Source of the DNA: Bradyrhizobium sp. KBS0727
GTDB taxonomy: Bacteria > Pseudomonadota > Alphaproteobacteria > Rhizobiales > Xanthobacteraceae
Direction of reading: 5' to 3'
Assembly (NCBI RefSeq): GCF_005937885.2
Contig: NZ_CP042176.1
Location: forward strand, 4,583,501-4,647,500
Length of the DNA stretch: 64,000 nucleotides
The notes under the pieces are model-generated. The model ran no database searches and was not told the origin of the DNA. It was given only the letters and a program-made list of their open reading frames with translations. Below, one piece after another: positions 53,001 to 61,426 of this stretch (position 1 is its first letter; each line of letters begins with the position of its first letter). The position numbers were made by a program, and so were the translations under genes.

Positions 53001-56000
53001 CAAGATCACGGTCGACGTGAAGGGCGAAATCCTCGAACTGAAGAACACCATCAACACGATGGTCGACCAGTTGAACGCGTTTGCCGGCGAAGTGACGCGC
53101 GTGGCGCGCGAGGTCGGCACCGAGGGTAAGCTCGGCGGTCAGGCGCAAGTGCCCGGCGTCGCCGGCACCTGGAAGGACCTCACCGATACCGTGAACTTCA
53201 TGGCCGCCAACCTGACCGAACAGGTTCGCGGCATCGTCAAGGTGGTGACGGCGGTCGCCAACGGCGACCTGAAGCAGAACCTGACCGTGAAATCGAAGGG
53301 CGAAGTCGCAGCGCTTGCCGACACCATCAACAACATGACCGAAACGCTGGCCACCTTCGCCGACCAGGTCACCAGCGTGGCGCGCGAAGTCGGCGTCGAG
53401 GGACGGCTGGGCGGCCAGGCCAACGTGCCCGGCGCCGCCGGCACCTGGAAGGACCTCACCGGCAACGTCAATCTGCTTGCCGCCAACCTCACCTCTCAGG
53501 TGCGCGCCATCGCCGAGGTCGCGACCGCCGTGACCAAGGGCGACCTGACGCGCTCGATCCAGGTCGATGCGCGCGGCGAAGTCGCCGAACTCAAGGACAA
53601 TATCAATACCATGATCGGCAACCTGCGCCTCACCACCCAGGTGAATACCGAGCAGGACTGGCTGAAGACCAACCTCGCCAAATTCACCAACATGCTGCAG
53701 GGACAGCGCGACCTCACCACGGTGGGACGCCTGCTGCTGACCGAACTGGCGCCGCTGATCAACGCCCACATGGGCGTGATCTACCAGGTGGAGAATCCTG
53801 AGAACCCGCAGCTGCGCCTGCTCTCCGCCTATGCGGGCGACAGCATCAACCCCCATCCGCTGGTCGTGCAATTCGGCGACGGGCTAGTCGGCCAGTGCGC
53901 CATGGACAAGCGCCAGCGGCTGTTGTCGGACATCCCGACCGACACCGCCCCGATCCATTCGGCGCTGCTGCGCGTGGTCCCAAGAAACCTGGTGGTTTTT
54001 CCGGTTCTGTTCGAAAACCAGGTCAAGGCCGTGATCGAGCTCTCCTCCGTCAGCTCGTTCACCACTTCGCAAATGACCTTCCTCGAACAGCTTACCGACA
54101 GCATCGGCATCGTGCTCAACTCGATCGAGGCCACGATGCAAACCGAAGGCCTGCTGACGCAATCCCAGCAGCTCGCCGGCGAATTGCAGACCCAGCAGAA
54201 GGAACTGCAACAGACCAACGAACAGCTCGAACAGAAGGCGCAGCAGCTCGCCGAGCGCAACGTCGAGGTGGAAAGAAAGAACCAGGAAATCGAACAGGCG
54301 CGGCGCGCGCTCGAGGAAAAGGCCACCGAGCTGTCGCTGACCTCGAAATACAAGTCCGAATTCCTGGCCAACATGTCGCATGAGCTGCGTACGCCGCTCA
54401 ACAGCATCCTGATTCTCGGCCAGCAGCTCACCGAGAACCCCGACGGCAATCTGTCGGCAAAGCAGGTCGAGTTCGCCCGCACCATCCACGGCGCCGGCAC
54501 CGATCTTCTGAATCTGATCAGCGACATTCTCGATCTGTCGAAGATCGAGTCCGGAACCGTGACCGTCGACGCCGAGGAAATCCTGACCCAGAACCTGCTG
54601 GAGACCGTCGGACGGCCGTTCAAGCACGAAGCCGAGAACCGCCATCTCTCGTTCGGCATCAGCGTCGACGAGAACCTGAGCCGCAGCATGGTGACGGATT
54701 CCAAACGGCTTCAACAAGTTCTCAAGAACCTGCTGTCGAACGCCTTCAAGTTCACGGCCGAGGGTGGCGTCAAGCTGACCGTATCGGCCGCGATCGGCGG
54801 CTGGAGCATCGATCACCCGATCCTGAATCATGCGCCCGCCGTCGTTGCCTTTGAGGTGACTGACACCGGCATCGGCATACCCTTGGAAAAGCAAAAGCTG
54901 ATCTTCGAGGCGTTCCAGCAGGCCGACGCCGGCACGAGCCGCAAATACGGCGGTACCGGCCTCGGTCTTGCCATCAGCCGCGAACTCGCAAGCCTGCTCG
55001 GCGGCGAAATCCATCTGCGCAGCGCGCCGGGCAAAGGCAGCACCTTCGTGCTTTATCTGCCGCTGAAGTATTCCGGACCCACGATCGCGCAGCGCCCGCC
55101 CTCGCCTTACGTCACGGCGCCGGCGCTGCAGGTCACGGCGACGCAAGAGCGGGTGATCGAACAGTTGCCGGATGACCGGCTCAATCTCGAGCCGGGAGAT
55201 ACGATCCTCCTAATCGTCGAGGACGATCCGCATTACGCACGGGTGCTGATCGATCTGGCCCGCGACAAGGGCTTCAAGGTGCTCGTCGCCAGTCGCGGCG
55301 CCGAAGCGCTCGATCTCGCCAAGCAATTCCAGCCATCGGCGGTTTCGCTCGACGTCTTCCTGCCGGACATGCTGGGCTGGACCGTGCTGAGCCAGCTCAA
55401 GCATAATCCGCTGACCCGCCACATCCCGGTTCAGATCATCACGCTCGACGAAGACCGCCAGCACGCGCTGGCGCGCGGCGCGTTTTCCTTTGTCAACAAG
55501 CCGACGACGACCGAGGGCGTCAGCGCGGCGCTGAGCCAGATCAGGGAATATGCCAAGCCGCGGCGCAAGCGTCTGCTGATCGTGGAAGACAACGCCGCGG
55601 AGCAGATGAGCATCAAGGCGCTGCTCGATCACGACGACATCGAGATCCTGACCACCGACACCGGCGCCGGCGCGCTGTCGACGCTGCGCGACAACCCATG
55701 CGACTGCGTCGTGCTGGATCTGCGACTGCCCGACATGAGCGGTTTCGAGGTGCTCGACCGGATCCGCAACGACGAAACGCTGTCGAACGTGCCGGTGGTC
55801 GTGTTCACCGGACGGGAACTTTCGGCGGAGGAAGATGCGGAACTCCACACCATGGCCCGAAGCATCGTGGTGAAAGGCGTGGAGTCGCCGGAACGCCTGC
55901 TCGACGAAACGTCGCTGTTTCTGCACCGTGTGATCACGGAATTGCCGGTCGAGAAGCAGAGGATGCTGGAGAAACTCAATAGTTCCGATGAGGATCTCGT

Positions 56001-56370
56001 TGGCAAGATCGCGTTGCTGGTGGATGACGACGCCCGCAATATCTTTGCACTCTCCAGCGTGCTGGAACGGCGCGGCATGAAGGTGCTGACGGCAACGACC
56101 GGCCATGAGGCCGTTGCGCTGGTAGAGTCGACCCCCAACATCGCGATCGTGCTGATGGACATCATGATGCCGCAGATGGACGGCTATCAGACCATCGGCG
56201 TCATCCGGCAGAACCCGTCGTTCGGCCGCCTCCCCATTATCGCGCTCACTGCCAAGGCCATGAAGGGCGACCGCGAAAAGTGCCTTGAGGCCGGCGCTTC
56301 GGATTATCTCGCCAAGCCCGTCAACACCGAGCAATTGCTGCTCGCCATTCGAATGTGGCTACACCGCTGA
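50077..56370 (+). CDS. Giant soluble poly-HAMP hybrid histidine kinase
   Basis: 2097 residues, no membrane segment or signal. Residues 27-176 are two degenerate HAMP-like units. Residues 177-1188 are eleven exact 92-residue units (one canonical HAMP plus one HAMP-like linker each). A GAF domain spans about 1195-1370 and a coiled coil about 1375-1430. HisKA has His1435 (MSHELRTPLNS). HATPase has FQQADAGTSRKYGGTGLGLA. Three REC domains carry Asp1759, Asp1881 and Asp2028. The plan resembles fungal group III kinases (Nik1/Os-1), which have five to six such units. REC2 ends with an unusual IVVKGVESPE in place of the usual KP pair. A REC-PAS-HWE kinase follows after 13 nt. Confidence 0.95.
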   Translation: MSELSPGASSSRVSRRKPAPNAEVSPNGNPDPLQDLLHALQAMRAGDFSVRMTGDHIGIEGKIADTFNEIVAANQRMAQQLERVGQVVGREGKTRQRVKFDLSSGSWADMEGSVNTLIDDLLWPTREVTRAVAAVAQGDLLQTVKLDVDGRPLGGEFLQSANIVNTMIKQLSVFTSEVTRVAREVGTEGKLGGQAQVPEVTGVWKDLTESVNSMANNLTGQVRNIAEVTIAVANGDLSKKITVDVRGEILQLKEAINTMVDQLRSFASEVTRVAREVGTDGKLGGQAIVPGVAGTWKDLTDSVNAMCGNLTAQVRNIANVTTAVARGDLSRKITVDVRGEILELKDTINTMVDQLNSFASEVTRVAREVGTEGKLGGQAQVPGVAGTWKDLTDNVNFMASNLTAQVRNIADVATAIAGGDLSKKITVNVSGEILQLKETLNTMVDQLNAFAGEVTRVAREVGTEGRLGGQANVLGVAGTWKDLTESVNSMASNLTAQVRNIAEVTTAVANGDLSKKITVDVRGEILELKDTVNTMVDQLNAFAGEVTRVAREVGTEGKLGGQALVRGVAGTWKDLTDSVNSMASNLTGQVRNIAEVATAVAKGDLSKKITVNVSGEILQLKETLNTMVDQLNAFAGEVTRVAREVGTDGKLGGQAEVPGVAGTWKDLTDSVNSMAGNLTAQVRNIAEVATAIAGGDLSRKITVDVRGEILQLKETLNTMVDQLNRFAGEVTRVAREVGTEGRLGGQANVPGVAGTWKDLTDNVNSMAGNLTGQVRNIAEVTTAVAKGDLSKKITVDVKGEILELKNTVNTMVDQLNAFASEVTRVAREVGTEGKLGGQAEVPEVAGTWKDLTDNVNFMASNLTAQVRNIAEVATAIAGGDLSKKITVDVRGEILLLKDTLNTMVEQLRSFAAEVTRVAREVGTEGRLGGQAVVPGVGGTFKDLTDNVNLLAANLTTQVRNIAEVTTAVARGDLSRKITVDVKGEILELKNTINTMVDQLNAFAGEVTRVAREVGTEGKLGGQAQVPGVAGTWKDLTDTVNFMAANLTEQVRGIVKVVTAVANGDLKQNLTVKSKGEVAALADTINNMTETLATFADQVTSVAREVGVEGRLGGQANVPGAAGTWKDLTGNVNLLAANLTSQVRAIAEVATAVTKGDLTRSIQVDARGEVAELKDNINTMIGNLRLTTQVNTEQDWLKTNLAKFTNMLQGQRDLTTVGRLLLTELAPLINAHMGVIYQVENPENPQLRLLSAYAGDSINPHPLVVQFGDGLVGQCAMDKRQRLLSDIPTDTAPIHSALLRVVPRNLVVFPVLFENQVKAVIELSSVSSFTTSQMTFLEQLTDSIGIVLNSIEATMQTEGLLTQSQQLAGELQTQQKELQQTNEQLEQKAQQLAERNVEVERKNQEIEQARRALEEKATELSLTSKYKSEFLANMSHELRTPLNSILILGQQLTENPDGNLSAKQVEFARTIHGAGTDLLNLISDILDLSKIESGTVTVDAEEILTQNLLETVGRPFKHEAENRHLSFGISVDENLSRSMVTDSKRLQQVLKNLLSNAFKFTAEGGVKLTVSAAIGGWSIDHPILNHAPAVVAFEVTDTGIGIPLEKQKLIFEAFQQADAGTSRKYGGTGLGLAISRELASLLGGEIHLRSAPGKGSTFVLYLPLKYSGPTIAQRPPSPYVTAPALQVTATQERVIEQLPDDRLNLEPGDTILLIVEDDPHYARVLIDLARDKGFKVLVASRGAEALDLAKQFQPSAVSLDVFLPDMLGWTVLSQLKHNPLTRHIPVQIITLDEDRQHALARGAFSFVNKPTTTEGVSAALSQIREYAKPRRKRLLIVEDNAAEQMSIKALLDHDDIEILTTDTGAGALSTLRDNPCDCVVLDLRLPDMSGFEVLDRIRNDETLSNVPVVVFTGRELSAEEDAELHTMARSIVVKGVESPERLLDETSLFLHRVITELPVEKQRMLEKLNSSDEDLVGKIALLVDDDARNIFALSSVLERRGMKVLTATTGHEAVALVESTPNIAIVLMDIMMPQMDGYQTIGVIRQNPSFGRLPIIALTAKAMKGDREKCLEAGASDYLAKPVNTEQLLLAIRMWLHR
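50605..53640 (+). repeat. Eleven tandem 276-bp (92-codon) poly-HAMP repeats
   Basis: Each unit starts EVTRVAREVGT, runs through LGGQA, GTWKDLT, NLT-QVRNIA and GDLSKKITV, and ends NTMVDQL-FA. The period is 276 bp without any indel from 50605 to 53640. Units 1-9 are very alike at DNA level; units 10 and 11 are diverged (GIVKVVTAVANGDLKQNLTV, IAEVATAVTKGDLTRSIQVD). Even spacing and identity suggest recent unequal crossing-over or gene conversion. Confidence 0.97.
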
Positions 56371-56383
56371 TCGGCGCAAGCAG

Positions 56384-57853
56384 ATGATGGAACATGAGAA
56401 GGTAAACATTCTTCTGGTGGACGATCAGCCGGCCAAGCTGCTTGCCTACGAGGTCATCCTGAAGGAACTCGGCGAGAACCTGGTCTCGGCCTCGTCCGGC
56501 CGCGAGGCGCTCGAGTTCCTGCTCAAGAACGACGTCGCCATCATTCTGGTCGACGTCTGCATGCCGGAACTCGACGGCTTCGAACTCGCCGCCATGATCC
56601 GCGAACATCCCCGCTTCCAGAAGACGGCGATGATCTTCATCTCGGCGATCCAGGTCAGCGATATCGACCGCCTGCGCGGCTACGAAATGGGCGCGGTTGA
56701 CTACGTCCCGGTGCCGGTCGTGCCCGAGGTCTTGCGCGCCAAGATCAAGGTGTTCGCCGAGCTCTACCGCAAGACCCGCGAGCTGGAGCGGCTCAACGTC
56801 GAGCTCGAGGACCGCGTCCGCGCCCGCACCGCCGAACTGGAGGAATCCCACGCCCGTCTCGTGGAGAGCGAGCAGCGCCGTAGCCTGGCGATCGCCGCGG
56901 GAAAGATGGGGTCTTGGGACTGGGACTGGGTCAACGGCGACTGCTTGTGGGACGAGGGCCAGTATCAAATTCTCGGCGTCGATTCCGCCAGCTTCGAACT
57001 GACGCCGGGCAATATCCAGGGCGTGTTTCACCCGGGCGACCTTCACAAATTGCGCGAGGCATGGGCGAGCTTCGCCAGGGGCGCGAAATCATACGAGGCC
57101 GAATTCCGGATCGTGCGGCCGAACGGCGAGGTGCGCTGGTGCACCGGAACGGCAGCCGCAAGCACCGACAAGGACGGCCGCGTGATTCGTGTCAGCGGCG
57201 TCACCGTTGACATTACCGAGCGCAAGCAGGCCGAAGAGCGTCAGAACCTCCTGGCCCGCGAAGTCGATCACCGCGCCAAGAACGCGCTAGCGCTGGCGCA
57301 ATCCATCGTCCGGCTGACACGCGGCGAAAACGTGAAGTCCTACATTCGCTCGGTCGAGGGCCGGATCAATGCGCTCGCGCGGGTGCACACCGTGCTCTCG
57401 CTGTCGGGCTGGCAAGGCGCCGAAATAAGGAAGCTGATCGACGAAGAGTTCGCGCCTTATTCCGCAAGCGATCAGATCGCGTTACGCGGTCCTGAAATCC
57501 AGTTGATACCCGCCACGGCGCAAACCCTCGCCCTGGCCCTGCACGAACTCGTCACCAATTCCGCCAAGTACGGCGCCCTGTCGGTGCAGTCGGGCCGGCT
57601 GTCGGTGAATTGGGAAAACCAGTCTGATCTGCTCAAGCTCGTATGGACCGAGACAGGCGGTCCGCACGTCGAGAAACCGGTCTCACGGGGGTTTGGCACA
57701 CGAAGCGTGATCGCCAGCATCGAATCCCAACTCAGCGGCAGAGCGGAGTTCGACTGGCGGCCGGAGGGCCTGGTTTGCTGTCTTTCCGTCCCGCTATCGC
57801 CGCTTCGCCTCGCTGCCGATCCACTTCCGCCGCGCGAGGCTGCCGCGATCTGA
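56384..57853 (+). CDS. REC-PAS-HWE histidine kinase
   Basis: 489 residues from ATG 56384. A receiver domain at residues 5-125 has phospho-acceptor Asp57 (ILVDVCMPELDG). A coiled coil (about 135-170, RELERLNVELEDRVRARTAE) links to a PAS domain with PAC (about 175-285, FRIVRPNGEVRWCTGTAAAS). The HWE kinase core has His296 (AREVDHRAKNALALAQSIVR), and its ATP lid part is ALHELVTNSAKYGALS. It starts 13 nt after the giant hybrid kinase and is probably translated from the same mRNA. Its receiver could take phosphate from the kinase encoded upstream (inference). Confidence 0.93.
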   Translation: MMEHEKVNILLVDDQPAKLLAYEVILKELGENLVSASSGREALEFLLKNDVAIILVDVCMPELDGFELAAMIREHPRFQKTAMIFISAIQVSDIDRLRGYEMGAVDYVPVPVVPEVLRAKIKVFAELYRKTRELERLNVELEDRVRARTAELEESHARLVESEQRRSLAIAAGKMGSWDWDWVNGDCLWDEGQYQILGVDSASFELTPGNIQGVFHPGDLHKLREAWASFARGAKSYEAEFRIVRPNGEVRWCTGTAAASTDKDGRVIRVSGVTVDITERKQAEERQNLLAREVDHRAKNALALAQSIVRLTRGENVKSYIRSVEGRINALARVHTVLSLSGWQGAEIRKLIDEEFAPYSASDQIALRGPEIQLIPATAQTLALALHELVTNSAKYGALSVQSGRLSVNWENQSDLLKLVWTETGGPHVEKPVSRGFGTRSVIASIESQLSGRAEFDWRPEGLVCCLSVPLSPLRLAADPLPPREAAAI

Positions 57854-57924
57854 AACCTGCCGCGCGGCACGCGATGGCGTGGACAACGAACGAAATGGAG
57901 CGTGGTTCGCCGGCCGTGCCGGAG

Positions 57925-58311
57925 CTACCGCGCCGCCGCGACCGGTGGCCGGACCGGACCTTGCGCCGCCTCGACCGCGCGCATCAGGTCGTGTGGACGA
58001 AACGGCTTTTGCAGGCAGACGACATCCGACAGGCCGTGGGATTCAGAGAGGAAGTCCAGCGCCGTCATGCCGGATATTGCGACTACGGGCAAATCGGGCA
58101 CACGTTCGCGCAGCATGCCGATCAGATCGGACCCATTGCTGCCCTGCAGGAAGATATCGACGATTGCGAGATCGAAGCCCTGCTCCCCGAACGCATTCAG
58201 CGCCGCAGCCGCGCTGGCGGCTTCGACGATTTCGAACTGGTTGATCCGCAGCACGATGGAGATCATCGCGCGCACATCGGATTGGTCGTCAATAACAAGG
58301 ACGCGGGGCAT
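57925..58311 (-). CDS. Single-domain response regulator
   Basis: 128 residues, one REC domain and nothing else. The acidic pocket is VLVIDDQSDVRAM, the phospho-acceptor is Asp52 (LAIVDIFLQG), the Thr/Ser switch is in VVAISGMTALDF, and the conserved Lys is in VCLQKPFRPHDLMR. It is convergent with the HWE kinase gene and divergent from the next hybrid kinase. Such stand-alone receivers shuttle phosphate or act by protein contact in the cytosol. Two neighbouring kinases make cross-talk likely (inference). Confidence 0.93.
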   Translation of the reverse strand: MPRVLVIDDQSDVRAMISIVLRINQFEIVEAASAAAALNAFGEQGFDLAIVDIFLQGSNGSDLIGMLRERVPDLPVVAISGMTALDFLSESHGLSDVVCLQKPFRPHDLMRAVEAAQGPVRPPVAAAR

Positions 58312-58581
58312 CCAATTCTCCCGGCTCGATCGTGCAACAACCTGCCGCGATATTCTCGACTTTCAATGGAATGTCGCAGTCATTATTCCCCGGGTGGTAA
58401 AGGGCCGGTTACTTGCCCGGCCGCCTTTTCGCTCCCGCACCGATTAGGTAACATGTAACCTTGAGTTGATTCCGCAAGTCGCCCCCTTATCGGCTGGATT
58501 GCCGGTCCCGGCGAATACCTTATGGTACGTGGTGGGTGCGGATCTTTTGGCGCGTACGATGCCAGTTTGCCGGAGACGACA

Positions 58582-61359
58582 ATGCAGACAGGTAGCGAGC
58601 GCAACATCTTTCTCTCGACCATGCCCGCGACCGGCAGGGATCGTACGGCGGCGGCGTCGATCGTCGTCGTCTCCGCGTTGCTGTTTGCGTGCGCCCTGCC
58701 TTTTGCCGGTGTGCCGCTTACCCCGGTTCCGGCCTTTGTCGCGAGCTATCAATCCGCGCTGGCGATCAACGACCTGATCACCGCGGTCCTGCTGTTTTCG
58801 CAATTCGGGGTTTCACGCTCGCGGGCGCTGCTGCTGCTTGCCAGCGGTTATCTGTTCACGGCGGTCGCGGCCGTGGTTCACGCCCTCACCTTTCCCGGCC
58901 TGTTCGCACCCGGCGGGTTGCTCGGCGCGGGCCCTCAGACCACCGTCTGGCTCTTCATGATCTGGCATGGCGGATTTCCGCTGCTGGTGCTCGGCTATGC
59001 TGCGCTGAAGGCACGCGATAACGGCATGAGGATGCAGGGCTCGCCCGGGAGGGCGATCCTGGGAAGTATTGCAGCGGTGGTGGTGGCGATGGCCGCATTC
59101 ACCGCGGTCGTCACCGCCGGCCACGACATTCTGCCGATCCTGCTGAAGGACGGGCACTACACGCCCGTCATGCTCGGCGTGGTTTCGACGGTGTGGTGCC
59201 TCAGCCTGGCGGCGCTGGCCATGCTATGGTCTCGGCGGCCGCATTCCGTCCTCGACATCTGGCTGATGGTCGTGCTCTGCGCCTGGCTGTTCGACATCGC
59301 ATTGTCGGCCATCCTCAATGTGGCGCGGTTCGATCTCGGCTTCTATCTCGGCCGGATCTACGGGCTGTGCGCCGCCAGTTTCGTGCTGGCCGTGCTGTTG
59401 ATCGACAATGTCGGCCTGCAGGCGCAACTGTCCCGCCTGCTCGGAAAGCTCCGCCATCAGGCCACCTCCGAGAGAAATCTTCGCACCGAGCGGGAGCGCA
59501 TTTTCAGCGCGGTCGTGGAATCATCCAACGACGCCATCATCACCAAGGCGCTCGACGGCACCATCACCGCCTGGAACGGGGCCGCCGAGCGCCTGTTCGG
59601 CTATACGTCGGCGGAGGCCGTCGGCCAGCACATCGACATCATCGTCCCGCCGGACCGGCGCGCCGAGGTCGGCGACATCCTCGACCGTGTCGCCAAGGGT
59701 GAACGGGTCCAGCAATACGAAACCTCGCGCAACCGCAAGGACGGCAGCAATATCGAGGTTTCGCTGAGCGTCTCTCCGATCAGGTCTGCCTCCGGCGAAA
59801 TCGTCGGCGCTTCCAAGACCGCGCGCGACGTTACCGAAAGCAAGCGGACGCTGAAAGCACTCACCGCGGAAGTCGAAGAGCGCCAGCGCATTTTCGAGAC
59901 CTCGCACGACCTCATCCTGGTGACCGATACCGCCGGGAATTTCATCCAGGTCAGCCCGAGCGCCACCACCATTCTCGGTTACGAGCCGGCCGAGATGATC
60001 GGGCACAGCGCCGTGGAGTTCATCCACCCCGACGATCTCGAAAACACCCGCAGCGAGATGCGAACGGCGCGACGGGGACTGAGCAAGCGGAGTTTCGAGA
60101 CCCGCTATATCAGCAAGGACGGAAAGGCGGTCGCGCTGAACTGGAGCGGGACATGGTCGGAACCGGTCAGGCGCCACTTCTTCATCGGCCGCGACCTCAC
60201 GGAAAAGCAGGCCGCCGAAGCCCAGCTGCGGCACGTACAGAAGATGGATGCGATCGGCCAACTGACCGGCGGTGTCGCGCATGACTTCAACAACATCCTG
60301 ACCGTGATTACCGGAACCATCGGAATCCTGGAGGAAGCCGTCGCCGGCCAGCCCGAGCTCGTAGCCATCGCCAAGCTGATCGACGAAGCCGCCGAACGCG
60401 GCGCGAGCCTGACCAAGCATCTGCTGGCCTTTGCCCGCAAGCAGCCGCTGCAGCCGCGCGAGATCGACGTCAATTCGCTGGTGCTGGAGGCCGCCAAGCT
60501 GCTGCATCCGACGCTTGGCGAGCATGTCGAGATCAAGCCGCTGCTGGCCGACGACGCATGGACGGCCCTGGTCGATCCGAGCCAGCTCACCACGGCGGTG
60601 CTGAATCTGGCCCTCAACGCCCGCGATGCGATGCCGCATGGCGGCAAGCTCGCGCTCGAGACCAACAACGTCTTTCTCGACGAAAACTACGCCAGCATGC
60701 ACAGCGAGGTGACGCCGGGCAATTACGTCATGGTCGCCGTGAGCGATACCGGCACCGGCATCCCCGCGGCCCTGCTCGAGCGGGTATTCGATCCCTTCTT
60801 CACCACCAAGGAAGTCGGCAAGGGCACCGGGCTCGGCCTCAGCATGGTGTTCGGCTTCGTCAAGCAGTCGGGCGGGCACATCAAGATTTACAGCGAGGAA
60901 GGCCACGGCACATCCGTCAAGATGTACCTGCCGCGGGCGACCGGATTGAACCAGACCATTATGGAGCAGCTGGTCTCGGCTAACGTCGAGGGCGGTCACG
61001 AAACCGTCCTCGTCGTCGAGGACGATTCGATGGTGCGGCGCTATGTGGTGACCCAGATCGAGAGCCTGGGCTATACCACACTCGAGGCAGCCAACGCCGC
61101 CGACGCCCTGAAGATCCTCGACACCGCGCAGATCGATCTGCTGTTCACCGACGTGATCATGCCGGGTATCATGAACGGCCGCCAACTGGTCGAGGAGGCG
61201 CTCAAGCGGCAGCCGACGCTCAAGATCCTGTACACGTCCGGATATACCGAGAACGCCATCGTCCATCACGGCCGCCTCGATTCCGGCGTGCTGCTGCTCG
61301 CCAAGCCCTATCGCAAATCCGAACTCGCCAGGATGCTCCGGCTGGCGCTTGCCAGTTGA
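58582..61359 (+). CDS. Membrane MASE4-PAS-PAS hybrid histidine kinase
   Basis: 925 residues from ATG 58582 (GGAG site before); the frame opens at 58522. Residues about 20-285 form eight membrane segments of a MASE4-like sensor. Two PAS domains follow at about 310-425 and 435-555. HisKA has His567 (LTGGVAHDFNNILTVITG), HATPase has FDPFFTTKEVGKGTGLGLSM, and a C-terminal receiver has Asp857 (LLFTDVIMPGIMNGRQ). It is a typical membrane hybrid kinase that phosphorylates its own receiver. The ligand of MASE4 is unknown. It is divergent from the single-domain receiver gene, 270 nt apart. Confidence 0.93.
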   Translation: MQTGSERNIFLSTMPATGRDRTAAASIVVVSALLFACALPFAGVPLTPVPAFVASYQSALAINDLITAVLLFSQFGVSRSRALLLLASGYLFTAVAAVVHALTFPGLFAPGGLLGAGPQTTVWLFMIWHGGFPLLVLGYAALKARDNGMRMQGSPGRAILGSIAAVVVAMAAFTAVVTAGHDILPILLKDGHYTPVMLGVVSTVWCLSLAALAMLWSRRPHSVLDIWLMVVLCAWLFDIALSAILNVARFDLGFYLGRIYGLCAASFVLAVLLIDNVGLQAQLSRLLGKLRHQATSERNLRTERERIFSAVVESSNDAIITKALDGTITAWNGAAERLFGYTSAEAVGQHIDIIVPPDRRAEVGDILDRVAKGERVQQYETSRNRKDGSNIEVSLSVSPIRSASGEIVGASKTARDVTESKRTLKALTAEVEERQRIFETSHDLILVTDTAGNFIQVSPSATTILGYEPAEMIGHSAVEFIHPDDLENTRSEMRTARRGLSKRSFETRYISKDGKAVALNWSGTWSEPVRRHFFIGRDLTEKQAAEAQLRHVQKMDAIGQLTGGVAHDFNNILTVITGTIGILEEAVAGQPELVAIAKLIDEAAERGASLTKHLLAFARKQPLQPREIDVNSLVLEAAKLLHPTLGEHVEIKPLLADDAWTALVDPSQLTTAVLNLALNARDAMPHGGKLALETNNVFLDENYASMHSEVTPGNYVMVAVSDTGTGIPAALLERVFDPFFTTKEVGKGTGLGLSMVFGFVKQSGGHIKIYSEEGHGTSVKMYLPRATGLNQTIMEQLVSANVEGGHETVLVVEDDSMVRRYVVTQIESLGYTTLEAANAADALKILDTAQIDLLFTDVIMPGIMNGRQLVEEALKRQPTLKILYTSGYTENAIVHHGRLDSGVLLLAKPYRKSELARMLRLALAS

Positions 61360-61426
61360 AGCATTCCACGCGGCTGATATATCGGGTGTGGAAGGCCCGC
61401 CTGGACGGGCCCGTGGACAGGGCTTC

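Noticed and set aside
50605..53640. Possible CRISPR-like or minisatellite array
   Set aside because: The repeats are 276 bp, in frame and protein-coding with no spacers.
52480..53871. 463-codon antisense frame and others over the HAMP array
   Set aside because: They arise because the repeated 276-bp unit keeps the same antisense frame open. The sense protein is clear.
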